A DNA stretch of 64,000 nucleotides. It comes from Planctomyces sp. (GTDB lineage Bacteria > Planctomycetota > Planctomycetia > Planctomycetales > Planctomycetaceae). Positions 17,879 to 26,690 of this stretch are shown piece by piece. The first letter of the stretch is position 1, and each line of letters begins with the position of its first letter. The notes beneath the pieces were generated by a model. That model saw only the letters and a program-made list of their open reading frames with translations, was not told where the DNA came from and searched no databases. The stretch covers positions 115,842-179,841 of the forward strand of contig JAEUIH010000011.1 in assembly GCA_016795105.1 (NCBI GenBank), written 5' to 3'. The position numbers were made by a program, and so were the translations under genes.

Positions 17879-19018
17879 ATGTCACATAGTGGATCGAGGC
17901 ATTTTCCCCGTGCCCTCAACGAGGACAAAACAGTGACGATTTTGCGAACTGCAATGTTGCTGACATACATGTCAGGTTCTCTTATTGCTCAGGATGTGGC
18001 CTGGCTGAAGGATGTCACCACCCCTCCTCGAATATTTGCACTTCATGATGGGGGACAGTTTCATCCTGTGGATCAAGACTCCGATGGAAAGAAAATTTCA
18101 CAGTGGGAAGACTGGCTGGAACATCGCGAACAGTTGCGACGCCACTGGCTGAAGTTTCTCGGGCCAATGCCTCATCCACGCCCAAAGGTTCAACTGGAAG
18201 TTCTTCAATCGAATGAAGTCGATCATGTTGTGCGGCAGCTTGTGCGGTACGAAGGCGAGCCGGACCTGCCTGTTGAGGGCTATCTTTTGTTTCCGAAAGA
18301 TGCAGAAGGCAGTGGGAAAACGTTTCCGGCAATCATTGGGCTCCACCAGACGACTGATGCATCAATCGATGAGATCGCAGGCGTCAGCGGTCCCGATGCG
18401 ATGCAGATTGGACTGAAACTGGCTCAACGCGGCTACGTCGTGTTCTGTCCTCGATGCTTCCTCTGGCAAAACGCGACTTCTCTGAACAACGCTGTCGAAC
18501 AGCATCGCAAGCGCCATCCGCAAACTCTGGGTATGGCAAAGATGTTGTACGATGCCATGCGAGGTGTGGATGTTCTGGAATCCCTTCCATTTGTGGATAA
18601 GACTCGAATTGGCTCAATTGGGCATTCCCTTGGGGCCAAGGAAGTTCTGTATTTGATGGCATTCGATGATCGCGTCCGAGCCGGAGTCGCCAGCGAAGGC
18701 GGAATGGCTTTACGGTCGACGAACTGGAACGCCCCCTGGTACCTTGGGTCAGCCATTGATGACGAATCATTTCCACTGAATCATCATCAGCTTCTGGCAA
18801 TGATTGCTCCGCGTCCCTTTTTGGTCCTTGGAGGAGAATCGGGACCAGGAGCGGCCGACGGTGATCGGAGCTGGGTGCTGATCGATGCCGCCATGCCGGT
18901 TTGGAGATTATCGGGGCATCCTGTTCGCATTGGACTTCTGAACCACAATGAGGGACATTCCGTCTCGCCACTGTCGTTTGAACGTATGGCAGAATGGCTG
19001 GATGTATATGTGCGCTGA
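17879..19018 (+). CDS. Secreted alpha/beta hydrolase (dienelactone hydrolase-like)
   Basis: The serine hydrolase elbow is GHSLGAK (Ser in G-H-S-L-G), within a typical alpha/beta fold: AIIGLHQTTDAS before it, MIAPRPFLVLGGESGPGAADG after it, and a late His in HNEGHS. A GTG at 17933 would give a compact signal peptide (MTILRTAMLLTYMSGSLIAQ); the ATG at 17879 adds 18 residues. The closest family in my judgement is the acetyl-xylan-esterase/dienelactone hydrolase group found in planctomycete polysaccharide clusters. It starts 12 bases after the DUF1501 gene, so the three genes 13127-19018 form one operon. The substrate is probably an ester on a plant or algal polymer, which is inference. Confidence 0.85.
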   Translation: MSHSGSRHFPRALNEDKTVTILRTAMLLTYMSGSLIAQDVAWLKDVTTPPRIFALHDGGQFHPVDQDSDGKKISQWEDWLEHREQLRRHWLKFLGPMPHPRPKVQLEVLQSNEVDHVVRQLVRYEGEPDLPVEGYLLFPKDAEGSGKTFPAIIGLHQTTDASIDEIAGVSGPDAMQIGLKLAQRGYVVFCPRCFLWQNATSLNNAVEQHRKRHPQTLGMAKMLYDAMRGVDVLESLPFVDKTRIGSIGHSLGAKEVLYLMAFDDRVRAGVASEGGMALRSTNWNAPWYLGSAIDDESFPLNHHQLLAMIAPRPFLVLGGESGPGAADGDRSWVLIDAAMPVWRLSGHPVRIGLLNHNEGHSVSPLSFERMAEWLDVYVR

Positions 19019-19070
19019 ATGGAATGACGCACAATACTAAGACCGAACTTGAAAATGATGGAGCTGATGG

Positions 19071-20771
19071 ATGATTCGTCACATGGTTGTGATGGCGCTA
19101 AGTGTATTCGTGCTTTCGTCCACCGCGAGTGGGTTCGACGAACCAGATATGGGGTTGCGAAAAACTGACCCAATCAGCCGCTATTTCATGGCACCATTTG
19201 CTGACGACTTTATCCGACCGGAAGCCATAGGGCTGGAGGTCGAAGAAGTCTCGATCAGAAATCAGAACGGGGAATCGCTTCGAGGCTGGTGGTTGCCATA
19301 TCCGAAAGCGACTCACACCGTGATGTTCTGTATGGGCAATACCGGCAATATTTCCAGCATGCTGGGATACGCTCTGATTCTGCACAAGGGGGGCTTCAAC
19401 GTTTTTTTGTATGATTATCAGGGGTACGGTAAGAGCACAGGAATTGCAACAGCCCTGTCTCTGCACGGAGATACTCTGACCGCTTTTGACTACCTGGTCA
19501 GCGAACGCGGAATTGAAGCAAAGAACATCGGTATCTTTGGTGTCTCACTGGGGTCGGTGCTTGCGATCGCAGCCGCAGCGGAGAAGAACGCAGGAGCAGT
19601 TGCTGTTGAAGATGTCTTTCTTCCGTCGGAGCATGTGGAAGCGATGAAGCAGCAGCTCGGCAATGAGCTGCCGATTCGATTTGCAGTAAGTGCAATTCAG
19701 AATGTGATACTTCCCAAAGTTGACCCAATGATCAATATCCCCAAACTGAAATGCCCCTTGTTGCTGATGCACGGTATCCACGATCAGTTGCTTCCTCCGA
19801 CAGGAACTCTCAAAGCCGCGACCGCTGCGACAGCTCCCGTGAGAGTCTGGATGATGCAGGGAGCCGGACACGCGCCTGAGACTCTGGAAGTCAACGACCA
19901 GGAGTATGCAACACAGATCCAGTCGTTCTTCAGAGATGCATTTCAGTCATCGCTGCATTCGCCGGTTGTGACGTACACATCGACTCCCGTTCCTGGAGGA
20001 TTCCTGGTGAGACTCAGAGTTGCAGCGGAAGACGGAGTTCCCATACAGATTTCGATCGCCTCAGCAACCGGGCAATTTCAGTTTCTGAACTGCTTTGGAG
20101 AACGTGACCTGAGTATGGAGGTCAGTACATCCTTCGAACCGGTTCATGTGTTTGCTGTAAGGTTTCACCACACCGAGCAAATTGCACACAATGATCGATA
20201 CATCTGGAAGCCGGCGTTGTCGGAATTATCCGGCCATCTGCTCGACTATCGCATTCTGGAATCCGCCTATCTTCAACGACGTCTGATGAGGACACCTCGC
20301 GGCAGGCTGAATCAGATTCCTCAGGACGCGAAGGTGACAGAAAGGCAACTCCAGGAGGACTGGGCATGGCTGAAGGAGAAACTTCCGACTCCAAGCGATG
20401 TACATCCTCGAGTTCGGCCCAGATATGCCCGGCTGATTGCCAGGTTCTGGTCGCGAGTCCAGCCGGATCAGGATGCATTGCGAGTCGATTCTGCGGAACT
20501 AATGCTGGCCTATCTCCCGGAAGACCCGGCAAAGTATTTTGAACTCAACAATGCCGAATTCTTTCTGGGATTCGTCGATTTTCAGGTATCCCGAGCCCTC
20601 GTGTTTCTCTCAAGGCACAAGATCAAAACGGGAGACACCCCCGGCTCGCGGGCTCTAATGAAAACGTGGTATCACGTTCGATTCCCGGGTGAAGGCCGCG
20701 CTGGCCTTTCACTCGAACAGATCGACAAAATCTCCTCGATTCAGGACATTGAAGGGCTGTTGTCAGAGTGA
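19071..20771 (+). CDS. Alpha/beta hydrolase with unknown C-terminal domain
   Basis: A signal peptide (MVVMALSVFVLSSTASGF) is followed by a hydrolase domain of the Bem46/abhydrolase type: LRGWWLPYPKATHTVMFCMGNTGN-like opening, FNVFLYDYQGYGKS, the nucleophile elbow GVSLGSV, and PLLLMHGIHDQLLPP with GAGHAPET supplying Asp and His. After about residue 290 there are roughly 270 residues I do not recognise, partly a beta-rich segment then a helical one rich in Arg and Leu. It lies 52 bases after the previous hydrolase and may be in the same transcript. The role is likely an extracytoplasmic esterase or thioesterase; the added domain may bind a polymer or the envelope. Confidence 0.82.
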   Translation: MIRHMVVMALSVFVLSSTASGFDEPDMGLRKTDPISRYFMAPFADDFIRPEAIGLEVEEVSIRNQNGESLRGWWLPYPKATHTVMFCMGNTGNISSMLGYALILHKGGFNVFLYDYQGYGKSTGIATALSLHGDTLTAFDYLVSERGIEAKNIGIFGVSLGSVLAIAAAAEKNAGAVAVEDVFLPSEHVEAMKQQLGNELPIRFAVSAIQNVILPKVDPMINIPKLKCPLLLMHGIHDQLLPPTGTLKAATAATAPVRVWMMQGAGHAPETLEVNDQEYATQIQSFFRDAFQSSLHSPVVTYTSTPVPGGFLVRLRVAAEDGVPIQISIASATGQFQFLNCFGERDLSMEVSTSFEPVHVFAVRFHHTEQIAHNDRYIWKPALSELSGHLLDYRILESAYLQRRLMRTPRGRLNQIPQDAKVTERQLQEDWAWLKEKLPTPSDVHPRVRPRYARLIARFWSRVQPDQDALRVDSAELMLAYLPEDPAKYFELNNAEFFLGFVDFQVSRALVFLSRHKIKTGDTPGSRALMKTWYHVRFPGEGRAGLSLEQIDKISSIQDIEGLLSE

Positions 20772-20793
20772 CAACAGGGAAGCCCGTCCTGCG

Positions 20794-22302
20794 TTAGCCG
20801 GTGCCGAGACCGCGGTCCATGGCTTCGAGTTCACGAGCGTAGGACTCCATGGTGGAATCAAGCGTGGTTCTGCTGATTTGCCAGCTGGGATTGTCTTCGG
20901 TTGCTTTGTTGCAGTGTTCCGTCAGGAGACGATAAAGGAAGCGAAACAGATGCCGAGGAACTCGCAGCTTTGCAAATCGCGAGATCAAATCTTCGCTGGT
21001 CACATCATCCGCAAAGAACGATCGAATCGTTGTCTGAGGGTCACCGCCTTCAGCGAGGCAGGCTCGAATGCGATTGGTGGCCATGTCAAACAGTGATTCA
21101 CCAGTCCATTCGAGGGACTTGATCAGGTTCTGCTTGTCCAGCCTTGATCGTTCATAGAACTCGCGCTCTTCCCGGTTCAGGAAGTAAACAACATCGCGGG
21201 GCAACAACATCTTGAAACCGATGCCCGGGTGTTTCAGAAACTTGTTATCAAACATCGACCACAGGAAGTCTCTCATCCGCTGAGCCGACCCATTGATGAG
21301 GTGTGGCTCATCAACGCGGTCGACCAGTACAATGATGCTGGTAAAGCCCAGCGGTTTCAGGATTCGCTGTAGTTTCGCCAGTAACTCATAGCGGTCATCG
21401 CTGCGGTCTCGCGAAGGCATCGGCTGGCCATCAATTTCCTGTGCCGGAAATCGAGACAGGATCTTTCGCAGAGCTGCAGTCCCGTGCTCAAGGATGCGAA
21501 CCTGTTTTGCAATCTGTCGAGCTCGCCACCAAAGCGACACATATCGGCGACACCATGGAAACCACCCCGCTGCAATACCGGCCCAAAACCACCAAGCCTT
21601 CAGTACGCTCAAAGTCTGCAGCAGACCGTCTGTTCCGATGTTGCGAAAGGCGAATGCGATCACAAGCAGAGTCACTGCAACGCCCACTGCAAATCGCCAG
21701 TGTACCAGTGGTGCCATAAATCCCAGGCGGCGACGTATTCTGGCCCATCGCTTCCAGTGGGACTGATCAGAAGATTGATCGTAGAATGCTGCCAGCATCA
21801 ACAGGTCACGCTTGCGAAGCCGAGGTAATTCACGGAGCTGATTCACATCAAAGTCTGGATCCGTCGAGTGCGGATCTGCAATGACATTGCAAAGCCGACG
21901 AGTACTGAGCGTCAGCAGTGCATCCATGTGGTCCCACAAACGCCACTCCTGCAGGGCCTGATCGGGGTTTCGACGACGACCTCGGAGACGATCACGAAAT
22001 GTATCTAAAAAGGGATTCAGGTCGTCATAACTGATCACAAAAGCGCGTTCCGTCGGGTTCTCGATGTTGTGATTCTTCAGACTACTGATCAACTGCAGCC
22101 GCAGGGCCGTCTTACCAGAACCTTTTTCACCAAATACGATCGATGTGCTGGGGTTCTTCGTGTCCCCCAAAACTTTATCCCACGCCGGATGATAAATTGT
22201 CTCCGCACAGTGCTGCTGAAAGATGTGGTCGGATTGAGCATCTTCCTGACTGAACGGGTTAATTCTGATTCGAAAGTGTTCGAGAAACTGCTGGATCTTC
22301 AT
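20794..22302 (-). CDS. Membrane P-loop ATPase, KAP/STAND-like
   Basis: Walker A is GEKGSGKT (residues 58-65), preceded by SIVFGE; Walker B is IIVLVDRVDEP (about 323-333). Two hydrophobic segments (about 203-219 and 237-251) sit between them, so the nucleotide domain is interrupted by a membrane hairpin. That insertion pattern is known from KAP-family NTPases, which are often in phage-defence or membrane-linked signalling contexts. A helical C-terminal region after residue 345 contains PRDVVYFLNREEREFYERS. The start MKIQQFLEHFRIRINPF resembles the opening of other bacterial AAA-type ATPases. It stands alone, convergent with the hydrolase gene (22 bases apart). Function unknown; family placement is tentative. 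Confidence 0.75.
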   Translation of the reverse strand: MKIQQFLEHFRIRINPFSQEDAQSDHIFQQHCAETIYHPAWDKVLGDTKNPSTSIVFGEKGSGKTALRLQLISSLKNHNIENPTERAFVISYDDLNPFLDTFRDRLRGRRRNPDQALQEWRLWDHMDALLTLSTRRLCNVIADPHSTDPDFDVNQLRELPRLRKRDLLMLAAFYDQSSDQSHWKRWARIRRRLGFMAPLVHWRFAVGVAVTLLVIAFAFRNIGTDGLLQTLSVLKAWWFWAGIAAGWFPWCRRYVSLWWRARQIAKQVRILEHGTAALRKILSRFPAQEIDGQPMPSRDRSDDRYELLAKLQRILKPLGFTSIIVLVDRVDEPHLINGSAQRMRDFLWSMFDNKFLKHPGIGFKMLLPRDVVYFLNREEREFYERSRLDKQNLIKSLEWTGESLFDMATNRIRACLAEGGDPQTTIRSFFADDVTSEDLISRFAKLRVPRHLFRFLYRLLTEHCNKATEDNPSWQISRTTLDSTMESYARELEAMDRGLGTG

Positions 22303-22702
22303 GAAATCTGACTTCTGGCGAATTCAACCATTCTTCCCCATTTGCGCCGTCCAACTATAGCAGAGAAACCGGTATCGTGTATTCCTGTGAATTGCCGTTT
22401 TGGACATCCTCATTCTTTGAAAGCTCTCCCCTTTTCTCTCTGCTCAAACGTACACTCTGCTGTGCAGTCAAAGTAGCAGGCAGACTCCGTCTGCCGTCCG
22501 CGTCAACCCTTGCCGAATGCAGGCCCCTAAAAACGCCAGCAGGAACGCAAGCAGAACATGGCGGACGGCACATGGAATGTGCCTGCTACTGTAGCAGGCA
22601 GATTCCATCTGCCGTCCGCCCCCGCGCACCAATTCCAGCAATCCACTACAACCCCAGCAAACGGCTTCACGACCGGCAATTTTCAGTTCGGAAGAATGAC
22701 CT
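22303..22702. other. 400-base gap: promoters and family B repeats
   Basis: This gap lies between divergent genes (the P-loop ATPase on minus and the C1 operon on plus), so both promoters should be here. Most of its right half is taken by the repeat at 22473-22621. Short frames across the repeat have no family support. The first gene of the C1 operon begins at GTG 22703, about 80 bases after the repeat. I could not identify a convincing -35/-10 pair. Confidence 0.6.
22473..22621. repeat. Family B inverted-repeat unit plus a single arm
   Basis: The complete unit 22473-22589 opens gtagcaggcagactccgtct and closes gcggacggcac then gtgcctgctac, matching the two units at 11066-11286; its centre is different and slightly longer. 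One base later a lone left arm with two changes (gtagcaggcagattccatct) runs 22591-22621 without a matching right arm. Partial copies suggest loss of one arm or copying of half an element. The location directly upstream of the C1 operon could affect its transcription. Confidence 0.8.
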
Positions 22703-22987
22703 GTGAAACGGCAGAAGGACAATCCCGAGGTGACCGTAGAGTTTTTTGGGATCGTACGCGCGAGAACAGGGATTGCGGTGAAGAAGATGCGTGGAATAAC
22801 CCTGGGGGATATTATCCAGCAGGTCTCTGACGATTATCCGGACTTCGCCCGTGACTGTGCAGACGGTTTTCAGCTTCGCACCGGGTTTGCAGCGAACATG
22901 AACGGAGCGGCGTTTGTGACAGATTCATCCACACTACTCGCAGAGGGCGATGTCGTGATGCTGATGTCGCTGGACGCTGGGGGTTAG
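22703..22987 (+). CDS. MoaD/ThiS-like protein beside an AOR gene
   Basis: A 94-residue ubiquitin-fold protein ending in LDAGG; the terminal Gly-Gly is the mark of MoaD/ThiS sulfur carriers, which are adenylated and thiocarboxylated there. Internal features fit MoaD: EFFGIVRARTGI at the first strand and EGDVVMLM before the tail. MoaD-like genes next to aldehyde ferredoxin oxidoreductases are common, where they probably help make the pterin dithiolene cofactor. The start is GTG 22703. The next gene starts one base after the stop, so the two are translationally coupled. Confidence 0.85.
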   Translation: MKRQKDNPEVTVEFFGIVRARTGIAVKKMRGITLGDIIQQVSDDYPDFARDCADGFQLRTGFAANMNGAAFVTDSSTLLAEGDVVMLMSLDAGG

Positions 22988-22988
22988 T

Positions 22989-24809
22989 ATGTCAGCGGGA
23001 ACTCAATTGCATGGATACCACGGCCAATATCTGTGGATTGACGTAACGACGGGGGCGTGGCAATTCAGAAGGCTGCCTGCGGAAGTATTGCGGAATGTCC
23101 TGGGAGGAACGGGACTGGCTGTGCATTTGCTTCTCAAGGATCGTCAGTCACAGGTCGATCCATTTGATTCGGCCGCAGCGATCGTGTTTTCGTTCAGCCC
23201 GCTGGTTGGTAGTCCGCTGACAACGTCGGCCAAATTTTCGGTCGTTAGCCGGAGTCCACTGACAGGTCGTCTGAATGATTCCCTTGCAAGCAGTGGCTTT
23301 GCCATAGCAGGCAAGAAGGTGGGTGCGGACGCGATCTACATCACTGGTCGATGTTCAGAGCTTTCGGTTCTGGTGATTGATGACAGCGGAGTTCGGCTGG
23401 AAGCAGCGGAATCGCTGCGAGGCAAGACGAACTCCGAGACACAGTCGGCGCTAAAACAGCAATTTGGAGCCGAGTATCAATTTGCGACGATTGGCCCAGC
23501 GGGAGAAATGGGCGTTCGGTTTGCCACAATCTCACACGACGGTCGACACGCCGGGAGAGGTGGAAGTGGAGCTGTTCTTGGCAGTCGAAATCTGAAAGCA
23601 ATTGCGGTTCAGGGAAGCCATCGCTGCACGTGGGCTCATCCGGAACAACTGATCGAATATGCACGAGACCTTTCGCGCCGTTCGTTTGGCCCGGCGACTG
23701 CAAAGTATCGCGAGCTTGGCACCGCATCGAATCTGCTGACCTTTAATCGGTTGAATGTACTGCCGACGAGAAATTTTCAGCAGGGGCATTTTGAGGGTGC
23801 GGAAGCGGTTTCACCGGAAGCCATCAACATGGTCCGCGAGAAGACTCGAGCCTCGTGTGCAGCCTGCACGATAGGGTGCGAGCACTTGTATTCCATTCAA
23901 CGTCCGGAGTCTCAAGAGACCGTTCAGGTGCGACTCGAATACGAAAACCTGTTTGCACTGGGACCGTTGTGCGGGATTGACGATAGCGGAACAATCCTCG
24001 AGGCGTCACACCTGTGTGATGAATATGGAATCGATACGATCTCCGCGGGTGGAACCATCGCGTTTGCGATGGAATGTGCAGAACGCGGATTTCTCGACCA
24101 CCCGTGGCTGCGTTTCGGCAGCAAAGAGGCAATCCTGAATGCCATTCACCGTATCATTCAGCCGAACGACGCGCTCGGCAGAATGTTGGCAGGTGGCAGC
24201 CGTCGAATGGCTCAGGAGATAGGACACGACACCATTCGCTTTGCACCGCAGGTGAAGGGACTTGAGATCCCTGGCTACGATCCTCGGGGTCTCCAGATGA
24301 TGGCTCTGGGATTTGCTGTGGGTACACGCGGTGCGGACCACAATCGCTCTGGGGCTTACGAGATTGATTTTTCCGAGGCCGTGGATCGAAGAAACGCGTC
24401 TGTTGAGTCGATTACCATGGCGATTGAGACGGAGGACAAGGCGGCCATCATGGATTCGCTGATTCTTTGCAAATTCCTGAGGCGTGTTTTCGACAACTTC
24501 TTTGCAGAGTCAGCCGCAATGTTGAAGCTTGTGACCGGTTGGAATATGACGGAATCGGAAATCCGATCCGCTGCGGTTCGGATTATCACAATGAAGAAGC
24601 AATTTAACATTCAATCCGGCTGGACTCCGGAGGAAGACACGCTTCCCGACCGGATTCTTCGGCAACCATTGCCGGAAGATCCGGAATCCCGGCTGAGTTC
24701 CGAGAAATTGCAGCAATTGATAACGGCCTACAATCTGGCCCGCGGTTGGGACGCAGATGGATGGGTTCCTGGGGATCAGACTGGTATCGATGCTGCTGAA
24801 CCCTCATAA
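22989..24809 (+). CDS. Aldehyde ferredoxin oxidoreductase family protein
   Basis: A 606-residue protein with the AOR N-terminal fold (LWIDVTTGAW, LGGTGLAVHLLL, SPLVGSPLTTSAKFSVVSRS) and the 4Fe-4S ligands C290, C293 and C297 in CAACTIGC plus C494 in DSLILCKF. As I recall, the Pyrococcus furiosus enzyme uses cysteines at nearly identical positions, so the cluster should be intact. The pterin-binding segments AGRGGSGAVLGSRNLKAIAV and GYDPRGLQMMALGFAVGTRGADHNR are present. The family oxidises aldehydes to acids with a tungsten bis-pterin centre, passing electrons to ferredoxin. Here it sits between MoaD-like and formylmethanofuran dehydrogenase genes, so formaldehyde or a C1-derived aldehyde is a reasonable but unproven substrate. 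Confidence 0.93.
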   Translation: MSAGTQLHGYHGQYLWIDVTTGAWQFRRLPAEVLRNVLGGTGLAVHLLLKDRQSQVDPFDSAAAIVFSFSPLVGSPLTTSAKFSVVSRSPLTGRLNDSLASSGFAIAGKKVGADAIYITGRCSELSVLVIDDSGVRLEAAESLRGKTNSETQSALKQQFGAEYQFATIGPAGEMGVRFATISHDGRHAGRGGSGAVLGSRNLKAIAVQGSHRCTWAHPEQLIEYARDLSRRSFGPATAKYRELGTASNLLTFNRLNVLPTRNFQQGHFEGAEAVSPEAINMVREKTRASCAACTIGCEHLYSIQRPESQETVQVRLEYENLFALGPLCGIDDSGTILEASHLCDEYGIDTISAGGTIAFAMECAERGFLDHPWLRFGSKEAILNAIHRIIQPNDALGRMLAGGSRRMAQEIGHDTIRFAPQVKGLEIPGYDPRGLQMMALGFAVGTRGADHNRSGAYEIDFSEAVDRRNASVESITMAIETEDKAAIMDSLILCKFLRRVFDNFFAESAAMLKLVTGWNMTESEIRSAAVRIITMKKQFNIQSGWTPEEDTLPDRILRQPLPEDPESRLSSEKLQQLITAYNLARGWDADGWVPGDQTGIDAAEPS

Positions 24810-24886
24810 TTCCGATATCTGGATTGAATGTTGTACACTCACCCCGTTATACCCGCCTCCCGTGCCCAGGAACCGAGTTCACCGTA

Positions 24887-25282
24887 ATGTCTCAGACTTT
24901 TATTTTGATTCCGGGTCGGACAAGTGATCAGGGATGCGGGATCAGTGAAGGCAAGTTTCAGCCGAAGTATCAGAAGCAGATTCAGTCGCTTCAGATGTCG
25001 CCCGGCGACATGCAAAGGCTTGCGGTCAAAGAAGGGGACTGGGTTCGGTTAACGAGTGAAACCGGATCGGTTGAAGTGCAATTGGTATCGGCCCCCAAAG
25101 ATGAATTGCCGGATGGATTGCTCTTCATCGCCTACGGAGATATCTCGTGTCGGCTGATGAGTGGAGACACTCATGGCTCAGGCATGCCAACGAGCAAAGG
25201 GATTGACGTCACTCTCGAAGTTCTTGCTTCAGCGATTGCGAATACGTCAGCGATTGCCAACAGTACAGCGAAAGCAGACTAA
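24887..25282 (+). CDS. fmdD: Formylmethanofuran dehydrogenase subunit D-like protein
   Basis: A 131-residue beta-barrel protein of the molybdopterin dinucleotide-binding type: FILIPGRTSDQGCGISEGKF at the start, LAVKEGDWVRLTSETGSVEV in the middle, and FIAYGDISCRLMSGDTHGSGMP. This corresponds to FwdD/FmdD, which completes the pterin site of subunit B in methanogen enzymes. ATG 24887 is chosen, since residues upstream in the longer frame (from 24824) have no family match. Low-complexity Ala/Ser/Asn residues end the protein. It lies between the AOR gene and subunit B and is separated from the latter by 11 bases. Confidence 0.85.
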   Translation: MSQTFILIPGRTSDQGCGISEGKFQPKYQKQIQSLQMSPGDMQRLAVKEGDWVRLTSETGSVEVQLVSAPKDELPDGLLFIAYGDISCRLMSGDTHGSGMPTSKGIDVTLEVLASAIANTSAIANSTAKAD

Positions 25283-25293
25283 GGAAAAGACTC

Positions 25294-26631
25294 ATGTCAG
25301 CACCAGCAGTTCAGTCTGAGGTCATTCCGGAACTCAAAATTGTCCAGGACGCCACCTGTACATTTTGTGGCTGCGTGTGTGACGATATTGATTTGTCTGT
25401 AAAAGACAATCACATTGTGGAAGCGAAACGTGCCTGTGTCCTGGGCAAAGCGTGGTTTTTGAATCACACACTGGATGATCGCCCGAGTTGTCTGATCGAC
25501 GGTCGACCGGCATCACTCGAGGAAGGCTATGATCGTGCTGCCCGCATTCTGACGAACGGCAAGTATCCTGTCATTTACGGGCTGAGTGATTCACCATGTG
25601 AGGCACAGCGCGTTGCAGTGAGTATAGCTGACTGGATTGGCGGAATTATTGATACAACAACCAGTGTGTGTCATGGACCGTCAGGGATGGCGTTTCAGGG
25701 AGTTGGCGAAGTCACATGTTCGCTGGGTGAAGTTGCAAACCGAGGTGACCTGATCATTTTCTGGGGCTCAAATCCTGCAGAAAGTCATCCTCGACACTTC
25801 ACGCGTTACAGCCTGATGCCCAAGGGAATGTTTGTTCCGAATGGTCGCAAGGATCGAACCTGTGTGATTATCGACGTGCGAAAGACGAAGAGTGCCAAGG
25901 CTGCTGACATCTTCATCCCGATCAAGCCTCGCGCTGACTTTGAAGCACTTTGGACGCTGCGTGCACTTGCACGAGGCATTGAACTCGATGCTCAGCAGGT
26001 GCTCTCAGACACCGGCGTTGAGCTGTCTGTCTGGCAGGATCTGATGGCTCGCATGAAGGCGGCTAAATTTGGCGTCTTCTTCTTTGGTATGGGGCTTACG
26101 ATGACTCGTGGCAAGCATGCCAACACAGAAGCTCTGCTGGCACTGACACGCGACATGAACGCCCATACTCGGTTTGTTTCCAAACCCAATCGAGGTCACG
26201 GAAATGTGACTGGTGCAGACAATGTCGTGTCGTGGAGAACCGGATATCCGTTTGGAGTCAATCACGCGAGGGGTTATCCGCGGTTTAATCCTGGAGAATA
26301 CACAACCACCGATACACTTGCTCGTCGAGAAGCTGACTGTGCCATGATGATTGCCTGCGACCCGATGGCAAATTTTTCGCAGTCGGCTCGAGAACATCTG
26401 GCATCGATTCCGTACATTGCGCTCGACACGAAAGATACTCCCACAACGCGAGCGGCGGCCGTTGCATTCAACGTTGCAACGTATGGGATCAATACCGGCG
26501 GCACTGTCTATCGAATGGACGATGTCCCAATCCCATTGCGTCCCGCATTTGATTCGCCGCATCCAGGCGACTTTGAAGTTCTGACGGCGATCGAAGATCG
26601 TGTCAAGAAGATACTCGGGATTAATGCCTGA
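25294..26631 (+). CDS. fmdB: Formylmethanofuran dehydrogenase subunit B
   Basis: A 445-residue molybdopterin oxidoreductase-type subunit. Cysteines C22, C25 and C29 (TCTFCGCVC) plus C48 can hold a 4Fe-4S cluster, and C126 in TTTSVCHGPS is at the position of the metal-ligand cysteine of methanogen FwdB. LIIFWGSNPAESHPRHFTRYS and the later RGHGNVTGADNVVSWRTGYPFG are family blocks. In methylotrophic bacteria the related FhcB is thought to have lost redox cofactors, so the enzyme only hydrolyses formylmethanofuran; keeping the cysteines and a separate subunit D suggests a redox-active version here. That last point is inference. Confidence 0.9.
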   Translation: MSAPAVQSEVIPELKIVQDATCTFCGCVCDDIDLSVKDNHIVEAKRACVLGKAWFLNHTLDDRPSCLIDGRPASLEEGYDRAARILTNGKYPVIYGLSDSPCEAQRVAVSIADWIGGIIDTTTSVCHGPSGMAFQGVGEVTCSLGEVANRGDLIIFWGSNPAESHPRHFTRYSLMPKGMFVPNGRKDRTCVIIDVRKTKSAKAADIFIPIKPRADFEALWTLRALARGIELDAQQVLSDTGVELSVWQDLMARMKAAKFGVFFFGMGLTMTRGKHANTEALLALTRDMNAHTRFVSKPNRGHGNVTGADNVVSWRTGYPFGVNHARGYPRFNPGEYTTTDTLARREADCAMMIACDPMANFSQSAREHLASIPYIALDTKDTPTTRAAAVAFNVATYGINTGGTVYRMDDVPIPLRPAFDSPHPGDFEVLTAIEDRVKKILGINA

Positions 26632-26690
26632 ACAGACCGGCGAACAAAACACACAACAGATTCAACGGCAATCGAATCGACAGGACTATC

